From assembly GCA_964036155.1 (NCBI GenBank), contig OZ038423.1, forward strand, positions 11,795,249-11,859,248: a stretch of DNA of 64,000 nt. The letters are read 5' to 3'. This stretch comes from Diploscapter coronatus (lineage: Eukaryota > Nematoda > Chromadorea > Rhabditida > Rhabditidae). The notes below the pieces were generated by a model. It was not told the DNA's origin and ran no database searches. It saw nothing but the letters and a program-made list of their open reading frames with translations. Positions within the stretch are counted from its first letter, which is position 1. Every line of letters begins with the position of its first letter. Of this stretch, positions 52,383 through 62,215 are shown piece by piece. Made by a program: the position numbers and the translations under genes.

Positions 52383-55339
52383 GTGATGTTCGATAAACTG
52401 CCTACGGACATTTGTCTACATATTTTGCCACGTGTCCGCTATTCAGACACACTGACATTGTTCGAAGCGTGTCCGCGTTTCTCGTACCTCGCTAGACAGC
52501 ACAAGAAGCTACGATGTGGATATACAATTAAATCTTTGCACTTAACACTCTATGTGAATGAGGTACACTCCGTTATTCTCGAAATTATGCTTGCAATTGA
52601 GATACCGTGTGACGGGTTCAATAGTTATTCTTGCTTCGGTAAACAATCAACTATTCAATATTTTAGTCCAATCACTATATCGGTGGCGAAATGAAGGTTA
52701 CTATGTACAAGGAAAATTATTTCGATGCTTTACGCCACAGGATTTCCCTTTCATTCACTTCCAAAAGGTTGGAGATCAGGACTCGTACTAGTTCGCAGCT
52801 CAGTTCAACTAAATTTTCTCGCTCATGTAATTCTCTCACAAGTTCGTGTGAACTGAATTAGTACGGACCCAGGCGTTTTCGCGGAATGGGGGCCGGAATT
52901 TCGACCCTTCTGATATTATTGAGCACAATCATGTATAGGATTTGTATGTATTTTTCGTGAAATATCGTCAAATGCGGAAATTTGGAAAATGCATGACATA
53001 CAAGGCATTTAGGCATGCAAAATAATATTGAGAAAAACCTTACCCTAACCCTAACCCATTACTACTTCGTATTTTTAATGCCTTGATTTTAGACGACGGA
53101 GAGAGAGCAATCTAGTCGACTATACAGATGTTGATGTGGCTAATACGCTTCCGGAGAAAGAATCAGACAATTTTTATAATGCTTTTAGCAAGTGTAAGAA
53201 CACATACTCCTTTATTCCCGAAATTATGCTTGCTACGGAGATACCCTCCGGCTACGCCCCTTTTTCCATCGTCTTCTGCGATCTCCTCACGCGAATCAAT
53301 AGAGAGCGCCGATGACGATGAGAAGAAAAAGGGGCGTGACCGCGAAGGTCTCTCAATTGTAAGCCTAATTTCGAGAATAATGGGAAATATTACAGATATA
53401 TCGAAGCATAGAAATATAGTACCTGAAAATCGAGATAAACGAACTGCTACGAAATTCAAATGGAAGCGACAATACTATTGCGGAAATCGACGTTATTTCC
53501 GCAAGTGGATCATGGACTTATTTGGATCGATGTTTCAAAATTCTACAGTTCTCTATTTTGGTGTTGTAAGTTATTCAAGTATATACTGTAAACCAGGGAT
53601 GGGCCGGAAGTTCCGGTGTCTGTTTTTCCCCTGCGTTTCTATTGTGTATTAACTCGATCTTTTTTTTACTTATTCTACTCATCCGACTATAAGCCACTGA
53701 TATATCGTATTATTTCAATGAAAGTGCTCGTTTTATCCTGACATTTCGTCTTAGTCCTCCAAGATGAAATTGGAAGAAACAAAAGTTGCCAGGGCGTGTT
53801 CATGCTTCTGCTCACTGCTCACGTGAGAACGTGTGCAGCGTGAGCAGAAGTATGAGCGCGCCCTCATTTCTCATTTAGGATATAAATAACAGTGAAATTA
53901 TGAATCAACTGGCTAGAACGATTTTAATGAAAAATATACGCATAATGAAGAAATCATGTAGCTTTGAGGACGAGCATTCGATAAACAGTTGCTTTGAATT
54001 TTTCCCTACTTTTTTGACTGAAGGTAATTTTGATTAGTTGGCCTATATTAACTAATTTACTATTAAATTTAAATAACAATAAAACAGCTATAATATGCAT
54101 AGCTTGGCAATTCGGAAACATCGTAGCATCGCGACATACGAAATAGCATGGAGAAAGGAAAAGAAATTTCTGGGGAGATAGGTCGCAGATGAAAATTTTA
54201 GTATAGTAGAGTAGGTCGCAACGTCGAAAATTAGCAGTACTGATTGATTAGAGATACAAAATTCTCAAGAAAATATATAGGAGATAGGTCGCACTTAGGT
54301 CAGACGATCGTCCTCCCTAGGTCTGTTGAGTGTCCCGATATCACGATGTTTTCGAATAGCCCATATATTCTAGGTTTACATCAGTTGGAACTGAATTGTG
54401 CAGCAATACCGTTCGATATCCTGTGCTTAAATAATTTTGAAAATACAGTAAGGATCATTTTCGATCGTGCTTGTAAATAATTCATTTGCATATGAGCAAT
54501 TTGGATTCTATCGCGACTTCGTACGACATAGTGAATGATAGATCAAGAGAGCGGCAACTTGGGTAAGTAGCGACGTGAAAAAGTAGCGCTCTTTCCTTGG
54601 AAAAGTAAGGGTGTTTTAGGTCGTTACTTTTCCAAAGAAATGTCGCTGTCTCGCTACTTATTAAGTTAGCCCAAGAGAAAATTTTTTGTCCGTACTATTT
54701 CGTGCCATGTCGTAATTTTTTTTTCAAATCGCGATAAATCCAAATTGCCTGCATATTTTAAGGAGATCGTACTAAATGTTTACAACGTCATTCCTTGGTC
54801 GAAAATTATACGATTACCAGCAAAACAAATAGTTTGTCGAGAAAAAATCACTTCTAATATAAATGGACTTAAATTGGATGCAATTGCCAGTTTTATCGAT
54901 GTAAGTATTTTTTTTTATTAGGGCATAAGCACAAGTATGAACGTGCCCTTATTGACGCGAATATAACTTAGGCTATTGGCAGGGATGTTTGCGATGCAGT
55001 AAATTTTGGCTGCGGCGCGGTGCGCCAAATTTTTGGATAGCTGCGGTGCGGTGCGATTTTTTCACACCGCAAACATCCCTGCTTTTAAGTAACATGCACA
55101 TAACAGGATAAACCACAATGAAACATTTCATTTCTAGATAGGAAATCTACTACTTTTAGAACCAAAGTTACTTTAAATTTCAGACTATAATTGAACAGGA
55201 TAAGGAAATCGACGAATGGAGCTTTAGTATATACAATGATGAAATTCTAAACAAAGACGAATGTCGGCAATTGCTTATGAGAATTTTCTCGAAATTGCCG
55301 AGACGAAAATTCAATTTATCTCCACTTGAGAACATGTAA
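52383..55339 (+). CDS. F-box protein, right-arm copy
   Basis: Eight exons join in phase to 354 residues: 52383-52562, 52667-52767, 53093-53193, 53396-53565, 53879-54023, 54374-54447, 54763-54900, 55184-55339. Exon 1 alone encodes the F-box (LPTDICLHILPRVRYSD). The rest has no domain I recognise but is strongly shared with the left-arm copy, including KFKWKRQYYCGNRRYF, DEHSINSCFEFFPTF, LNCAAIPFDILCLNN and EWSFSIYNDEILN. Acceptor of exon 7 reads TTTTAAG where the left arm has TTTTAG. A sequence matching the left copy's extra last exon lies at 55640-55826, but its acceptor TAAG is TAAA here, so this copy probably stops at 55339. Open frames in both arms suggest both copies were under selection after duplication. 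Confidence 0.72.
53206..53383. mobile_element. TIR element in F-box intron 3 (right arm)
   Basis: Counterpart of 37921-38100 with the same inverted ends (TTATTCCCGAAATTATGC facing CTAATTTCGAGAATAATGG). It makes up nearly the whole intron. Confidence 0.65.
53791..53864. repeat. Palindromic element in F-box intron (right arm)
   Basis: AGGGCGTGTTCATGCTTCTG faces CAGAAGTATGAGCGCGCCCT. Same position and family as 37441-37514. Confidence 0.7.
54920..54949. mobile_element. 30-bp palindromic insertion, right arm only
   Basis: AGGGCATAAGC facing GTATGAACGTGCCCT lies inside the F-box intron. The left arm at the same place (near 36385) reads TTTATTAGGGCGCGAATAT without it, an apparent empty site. End sequence resembles the larger palindrome at 53791-53864. 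Confidence 0.6.
54979..55082. mobile_element. 104-bp TIR element, right arm only
   Basis: GCAGGGATGTTTGCG at the left faces CGCAAACATCCCTGC at the right, a perfect 15-base inverted end. The interior carries GGTGCGGTGCG repeats. The left arm has different sequence at this intron position, so a single clean empty site cannot be shown. Confidence 0.75.
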
Positions 55340-55492
55340 TTTACATTTTTTACCAATTTAGTCAGTACCAAATAACAAAAGAAACGAGAATTTCCTCGTC
55401 CTTTATTTTTAATCACACAACACGAAAGAACGAGAATACTGTAAATCGATGCTCGTTCTTAACTCTTTCGATTGCCCTTCGTTTACTAGATC

Positions 55493-55580
55493 CAGACCTA
55501 GGGAGAATCTTCGTGAGACGAAACAATATATAGGGGATAGGTCCACACAGACATTCTGACGAACGTCCTCCCTAGGTTTG
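55493..55580. mobile_element. CAGACCTAGG-family element (right arm)
   Basis: CAGACCTAGGGAGAATCTTCG faces GAACGTCCTCCCTAGGTTTG (21 and 20 bases from each end region). Equivalent to 35641-35725 in the left arm. Confidence 0.6.
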
Positions 55581-55826
55581 ACTAAATCACTGGATAAACA
55601 GTATTTATGATTAATATATAAACTAAGATATATTAAATAATATGAAAATTTTGAAATTGGACACTATAGAATCAAATTTGGAGCTACATTCCGGACCAAA
55701 ACACGAGCTCTTTCACTTACTTACGACATCTGGATTGATTCTGAAGACGGCGAAAATAACTTCCAACTTGATATTGTCAGATGCCTGCCGAATAAGACGA
55801 AAAAGATTATGAGATTATTTGATTGA

Positions 55827-57555
55827 TCTATTTCTGTCATTTTCCCTACTGATAGCGCATGAAACTGCGAGTGGCGGTTGTCTTTCCCTCCATCTAGGAT
55901 ATTATTTTTTCCAAGTACTCGAAAGAAAAATAAGATCCTTCAGTTTTTCATATGCCATTTCCAATTACCTCCTTATTCTGTCCTTTCGATCAAGGTTTTT
56001 TCTCTGCATTATTTTGTAGATTATTAAATTATATATGCTCATCAATATAACTCACTGGCTTTTTCAATAAATACAAATCCAGCTTGTATCGTATCACAGC
56101 GAATGTAATAAATTAATAAATATAAAAGAAAGAATAAAAAAACAAAATTAATAGATTTGATGATCGAATTATAATAGTTGGATCGATAAGAAACTAAACA
56201 CTTGACGAAGGATCGATGAATTGCTTGTTAGCACTCCAAATTTGGGACTTTTTTTTTCGAAATTTGACCACCGCACCGCAGTTGCGGTGGAAAAAATTCA
56301 AGTCTGATCGGAGGGTAAGCTAGGATTTAACATATCTTATACGAAATATTTATTAACTTAGATTTCAAGATGTCTCTTGAAAGAATTCATAATTCAATCG
56401 AAGAATACGATCCATAAACGAATGAATGGTGTGAAGTCGGAAAAATAGCTGGGCTGGGATTCAAGTAAAATTACACCCCCCTGTAAAACCATTTACAAGG
56501 GGGTGTAAATTTTACTTGAATCCCAGCCCTGAAAAATCGACAAAAAATAGACGCACGAACAAATGAACGATGATCAGTTCTTGCAAAGTGGTTGACTTTT
56601 GTCAGCCTACTTCATTTTCATTTTCTTGTCTAAATTTCACGTCCATTTTTTCGATTTTTAACACTTTAGAATTTCCTGTAAAAAGTAGATTTGCAAAAAT
56701 GGTCCTGACGTGGATCAGTGCATTCACGAATGCTGCATTGAATTCGATTACTTCACGATTTTTGAAAACTTTACTTCAATTTTTGCTTTTTTAGGTACCA
56801 TTCGCATACCATAATAGGTAGACCCAAAGTGTCTTCACAAAAGTTCCTCATTTTTTCAAGCTCTATCGAATGGTATATGATTTGGGGGAGTTAACTCAAA
56901 AATCGAAATTTTCAGGTCCCATTTTGGATCGGTACTATGCTCTTGTGATACGCTCAATTTTCGATGTTAAAATCCTCTTTAAGTCTTCTAACTTGTAAAT
57001 GTGATCGAAATAAGTAGTGTTTCTCACAAATTTGTAAACAATAGGCTAGGTCAGTGCAAAATCGTGATTTTTTCAAAAATAACATTCTTTTTAACCGTAA
57101 CTTGTGATAAAAAGGTCGGATCCGGAAAATGTTGACACCATTCGACTCAGCTCGTCGAACTGAACAATCTGATATAGTTTTCAGGATGTTGGGATGACTT
57201 GAAATTTGACCCCCGGACCTGGACTTGAAAATTCCGGGAAAAACCCAGAATCATGATTATCAGGTAGAATATAGTCAGAAACCACTAGAAAACCTCAGCC
57301 ACTGGTCACACCCTTCTCTATAGAGAGCTGATTCTCTCACCGACTGTCTTAAAATTTGATGGACCAAGGAGAATATTTACCACTAGTAATGTCACCTCGT
57401 TGAATGCGAACGTTGTCACTCTATGGATGATTCCTCATCGATCCAACTCATATCATGCCGTTGATCTGACCTCTTTGTATTCAATTATTCACTAGTCACA
57501 CATTTGCAGAACAAACTAATCAGCCTTTAACTTGCATTGATTATTTTCAGATTCA
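55827..57555. other. Right-arm non-coding stretch with a kelch relic, a hairpin insertion and the permutation junction
   Basis: Up to 56785 it matches the left arm near 34515-35390, including the kelch relic at about 56330-56450. The unmatched bases 56786-56977 form the junction between the two swapped blocks. From 56978 it matches the region upstream of the left elongase. No coding exon is supported. Confidence 0.6.
56452..56529. mobile_element. 78-bp near-perfect hairpin insertion, right arm only
   Basis: GGGCTGGGATTCAAGTAAAA then TTACACCCCC faces GGGGGTGTAAATTTTACTTG then AATCCCAGCCC, a stem of about 30 bases with a short loop. The left arm reads AATAGCTGAAAAATCG straight across (near 34765-34780), with the sequence CT found on both sides of the insertion in the right arm. 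Confidence 0.85.
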
Positions 57556-59416
57556 TGAATTATTCAACGTATTACGAACCACACAATTATCAATTCATCC
57601 TACCATTTGAACTATGGTATATTCCAAATTCGAGGGGTCCGAATAGGCATTTCAACGATATTCGAATGTCAATGAATGGTTTCCGAATTTTCTTCCCCTT
57701 GCTCTACTTACTGGGATGGATAGTTCACGTATGTTACCATTTCCTGAAAATTATAATAATTTATCATAAAATCTATAATAGAGTTTTCCTTGTAATAGAA
57801 TTCGTTCCATCTAGATCTCAGTTCTAACCATTTACCAACTTTATATCATTACAATATGCACATCACAATTTTCTGTAGAAAATATAATATTTTGCTATTG
57901 ATTTTGTTTGACTACAATGATAAAATGCAGAGTTTTAACTATTAAAAATTACTTTTTCCGTTTTAATGACTTGAAAAATAAATTTGCGGATTCCGATTTT
58001 TGCCTTCGAGAATAAGTAAATAGTGCTCATCATAAAACAATTTTACTTCCACCGTATAAAATTTCTTTAATAACAACAATTTTATTACATTTATTTGTGA
58101 AAAATTGTATATTCATAAATGTAAATATATTGTATTTTAGCACTTAATTTTGGAGGAAAACAACATGAACTTGGATATCCCTCACCTAATTCCTCAAAAA
58201 TTTACTTATTTTTGCTCCTTAATAGGCATAATTGGCTTCGTTCGAATGGTTCCGGAATGGATTTGGAGTTGGAATAAGTAAGAATATTTTCATAGAATCA
58301 AAAGTTAAATAAATATTTATGACACATAATAAATCATATTTTTCCATCTCTAAATGTATACCTTTACATCACAAATATTTCCATGATAATTGGTAATTTT
58401 TAGAGTTTCACTAACACACTCAGTATGCATATCATCTCATTTGATGACTCCAATAAGTGGATCTTGGATCAAAATTTACTACCTATTAAAGGTATTTTCG
58501 CAATTTAAAATTTTTTTTTTTTCAAATTTGAAATTTAATAAAATTAAAATATTTCACATATGGAGATTTACATTTTATAGCTAATAATATTTGCTGGATC
58601 CATATTTCCTGTATTCAATCAACCAAAGTTTCATTTTGGATGTTTCTACAACTTCTACCATCTTGGTTCCATGATTTATTCAGCACATCTTTACACATCG
58701 TTCAGTCCTTCAAGTAACATTCGAGTGTAAAAGGAAAGCACATATCTATTTTAATGAGTCTAGGCCGCTGGTACTTTATGATTGACTATTTTATAATTGG
58801 CGTTACTTATGCATACTATGCTGCTCGAGCTAGTTACGTTTTGCCAAGAAAATCTGTTTGTGTCGCGATAACTATGCTTCAAATTCTTCAACAAATCATT
58901 GGACTACTTGTTACTGCGCTGGCTTATCACATCAAGGTAAGCGATAATTTTTGGTAGAATTAGATTTGAACTTTTTGAAAATTTTAATATTTTAAATGGC
59001 AATTTTTAATTTTTATCAAATTAAATTTATAACTATCCCTTATTATTCAGATATCTGGAGAAGACTGTGAAGAATCCATCGAAACACTCAAATACAGCGC
59101 AACCTATTTTTCTGTCCTGCTCGTTTTTTATGTCAAATATTTCTACGATGCCTATTTGGCTCAGAATAATCTCTATGATGCGAAAAAGGCTATCAACGAA
59201 GTGCAAAGGAGCATTTGTCCTATCGAAGGAATACCGTATTACAAAATACGCATTGATCGGGTAAGGACATTAGTTTCCTATCGATAAATTCATAACAGTG
59301 AATTATGATTGTTTCTATTTCAAATTTAGAACGATTTCCTCTCTGATCATGAAATCGAGACAAAAATCGATCTAGGAAGGAAAATATTATGTGAAAAGTG
59401 CAGGAAAGTTGTCTAA
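57556..59416 (+). CDS. ELOVL-type fatty-acid elongase, right-arm copy, altered histidine box
   Basis: Paralogue of the left-arm elongase with the same seven-exon structure; start ATG 57556, stop 59414-59416. Differences seen: LLYLLGWIVH for LLYLLAWIVH, a DIPHLIP for DIPILIP change, and AYHIK for AYHVK, with its donor GTAAGC instead of GTAAAA. All exons remain open. The catalytic-box position again reads NFYHL, so the loss of the HxxHH box predates the duplication. Conserved second-half helices (WYFMIDYFIIGVTYAYYA) are kept, which suggests a folded membrane protein still made, perhaps with a role other than elongation. Confidence 0.83.
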
Positions 59417-60044
59417 TCTTAATTTTGCTATTTCATATTCCGCTTATTGCTGGAGATTATCTTCACTTCTCTGCTTACTCTATTGGTGAATTGTGTATTG
59501 TTTTAAATTTTCTTGTTAAATTTCTAAAATGTTGAAATCGACATAGAATTCGAGATGATATTATACAGGGTTAGGCAAAGTTACGAAACTGCTTTAAAAT
59601 TATTATTAGAAAAACTACGAAAGGGTTTCATACCCTGATTTTTATATTGTGAGCTCTCCTTATTAACCTCTTATATATAATTTCATAAGAAAAAGCGCCT
59701 GAAAAATCAATTTCAAAGAAATCTGTTCTGAGAGAATAGTAAATTCGAGTGCGTAGAACACGAATCTGAAGTCCATTCAAAAATTATGATAAGTTCAGGA
59801 AAACTTCGGAAATTGAACAAATTTTCGCGATTGAACTTGAACTGAGCTGAACTTCCAGACAGTTCGAAATTCAGTTCGTACAACCCTGATTAAAGGAATA
59901 TTTATTTGAGTTACAATTATCCCTCATCACTTTTGGATGTGTTCGAGGGTTGTCTGTATCATGCTGATTGAAATTACATTATTATTTCACATTTTAGTGA
60001 ATAAAATTTCTATATGAAATCTGAGATTATAATCAAGTTTTACT
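59417..60044. other. Junction repeat and flank of the kelch gene
   Basis: Contains the end of block 2 and the second ~215-bp direct repeat (59662-59877). After it, 59920-60058 resembles the left-arm stretch 40340-40480 in the same orientation, as part of the kelch gene 3' flank. No exon. Confidence 0.6.
59662..59877 (+). repeat. ~215-bp junction segment, right edge of right copy
   Basis: Direct repeat of 50032-50248. After 59877 similarity to both arms stops. Confidence 0.85.
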
Positions 60045-61294
60045 TTATATTATTTTTCTGACTTCTTGCCATTTATTCGTCTGTGGATCGTATTCCTCGA
60101 TTGAATTACAAAAACCTTCATAAAATCTGAAATTCAAGTTAACAAATATTTCGTATAAAGATATGTAAAATCTCAGCTTACCCTCCGATTGCATACAATT
60201 TCTCGTTAGCGACAATAAGCGAATGGTAATATTTTGCATAATTCATATCAGCGATTCTAGAAATTCGACTGTCAACTGGAGCTGAGGGGTCGAAACACAG
60301 ACAGGATTTTAATACATCACCATCACTAAATATATAATGATGCATTATTTATCACACAAAATTAACGACTACCATCCTCCTCCAGTTATATAAATGTTTT
60401 CATTCAGCGATGCAACTCCGAATAAAATTCGTCTATCTGGAATCTCTCCAATTTCAATCCATTCCCGTTCATTGTCTGATAATCGACATATCTTTCTACT
60501 TTCACTACCATCAATAACTGAATATCCATAATTACAGTAATGAAAATGCTCGAATGTGACCGTATAAAATTTCATCGCATGTTATTGTTTGAACAAATCT
60601 AATGGGAAGAGGAAAAGCAGGTCCTGTTTGCCATTCTCCATCTACTAAAACCTGAATAAATTACTTCATGGACTTTCATTCGATCTTCTTACATCAATGC
60701 GATTCGTATTTTCCTCTGTTTCAGAAGCCTTTCCACCCAAATGATACAATTTATCTTTAAAATAAGCCACAGATGCCCATGGACGCCATTCAGGAGAATC
60801 TGGACCTGTAAAATTCTTTGAATCGATCATTCATGGATTTGTTGACAAGACCTCTTGAAATTTGTCGAGTATTCAGATCGAAAATTTTAAACGATTTTTT
60901 ATCAGAACTAATTGCAAGAATCTAAAATTATAAAATTGGCAATGCCAAATAAAATAATCTACCTTATCTTTTGTTGTTGCTACTTCATATGGCTCATAAT
61001 ATTCCGTAAATTTCGTAATCTGTTTAACAGAATTGGTATACGAATCAAACAGACAAATTCGTCCTTCATAAATATTGTCGTTGTTATAAAGTACTAAATA
61101 GTAAAATGGGTTTTCGTTCATACAAGAAATATTTTCCTACGATAGAATAGAATTCTCCTCTCGAGCGCTTTCGGCAGATGTTTCTTGATTATTTGCATCA
61201 TTCGATTGTTAGTCCAGGCCAATTCTCCCAGATCTTTGAATTCGGAATATTCGCAAATCAGCAATATAATTTCGACTGGTAAATTGGCTAGCAT
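60045..61294 (-). CDS. F-box/kelch-repeat protein, probably shortened at the 3' end
   Basis: F-box plus kelch proteins recruit substrates to SCF ligases through a beta-propeller. Start ATG 61294 gives the F-box LPVEIILLICEYSEFKDLG. About eight short exons on the - strand follow with open frames, carrying kelch-like units: RICLFDSYTNSVKQI, AYFKDKLYHLGGKA, LFGVASLNENIYITGGG, LIVANEKLYAIGG and NSIEEYDPQTNKWQEV. It then stops at 60045 (RKII) in the middle of what should be a kelch blade, close to the duplicated region. The propeller seems incomplete at the C-terminus. Fragments of related genes lie at both arms. An upstream in-frame extension to 61402 is open but hydrophobic and less likely. Confidence 0.7.
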
Positions 61295-62215
61295 CTTTGT
61301 TAAGAGATCTAAACAATCATCAGTATTATTTCGAAATGGGAATAGTAAAAGAGTATTGATTGAATGGGAAAGTTGGCAATTAGTGAGTTTGAAATTAATC
61401 ATTGAAGAAAGGAGGATGCAACTAAATTGATGCTTAACAATTCTTATCAGACTAAAAATCGACTCCTAAACACGGTATATCATTTAAGAATGAATGTCAC
61501 TAAAAATCAAATTCTTAGCTAGAGTCCCCAACTAGACATATAAAATTGATGTACAGAACAATTTTTTTGTATAACGAGGTTAACTTGAGATGTAAATAAG
61601 ATTTTTGTAAAGAAAAAATAAAATTTAGAAATTTCCAAGCCGAAAAAAATACAAAAATTTATCCCTCAAAATAAACATTTTCGTTGTACAAATTCGATTT
61701 GTAGGAGGTTATAAACAAAAATTATGCGCTAATTTTTGATATACAAGCATTTTATCAGATGTATCGTCGATCTAGGCTAGGACTTTTTATGACATTTTGG
61801 ATTTGAAGGGTACTCCCTTCCCAAATTTTTAACCCTAGACTACCACGTTTCTACTATCAACGCCTTTTTGCAAGGGGACGAAGCTCGAGGACTTGAGTAA
61901 AGAGGCAGACAGGCCGTCAGTCATTTTCCCTCCTTTTATTATCTGCTCTCATTTTAGCAGTGTGCAACAATTCACATGCTTCTGCTTCTCTGCCTCTCCT
62001 CCTCCTCCTCTTCACTCATGTATGTAGTTTCTTTTATTTGTCTTCTATCTTTTTGTATTATTTTCTGCTTTTTCTCGTCAACTCTCTTCGGTTCTCTTGA
62101 AATTATCATTTATCGTGTCGTAGTCAAGGTCTTCTTCACATTCAAACTTGCCCTGTTTTCAGCTCTACTCGAATTACGTTCATTCGATGTCCAGTCTCTG
62201 ATCTGCACGGCGACG
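61295..62215. other. Intergenic and 5' leader of the MARCH6-like gene
   Basis: A/T-rich up to about 61850. Then a C/T-rich leader; a good acceptor (TTTTCAG, about 62155-62161) lies upstream of the ATG at 62216, so a 5' UTR intron is likely. An in-frame open extension upstream of the ATG would encode a hydrophobic Leu/Ser/Phe stretch and is not taken as coding. Confidence 0.45.

Larger units (their letters stand above)
50032..59877. repeat. Right copy of the inverted duplication, circularly permuted
   Basis: Two blocks in swapped order: 50032-56785 matches the reverse complement of 34515-40794, then 190 unmatched bases, then 56978-59877 matches the reverse complement of 40580-43437. Each outer edge is the ~215-bp junction segment in direct orientation. 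A simple inverted duplication would have placed the second block first. Confidence 0.88.

Noticed and set aside
50032..59877. Right copy as a large TIR transposon (Maverick or Helitron type)
   Set aside because: No transposase, polymerase or helicase of such elements is seen; the arm genes are F-box and elongase genes.
61976..62215. N-terminal hydrophobic extension of the MARCH6-like protein
   Set aside because: The ATG at 62216 gives the family-type N-terminus, and a splice acceptor lies inside the proposed extension.
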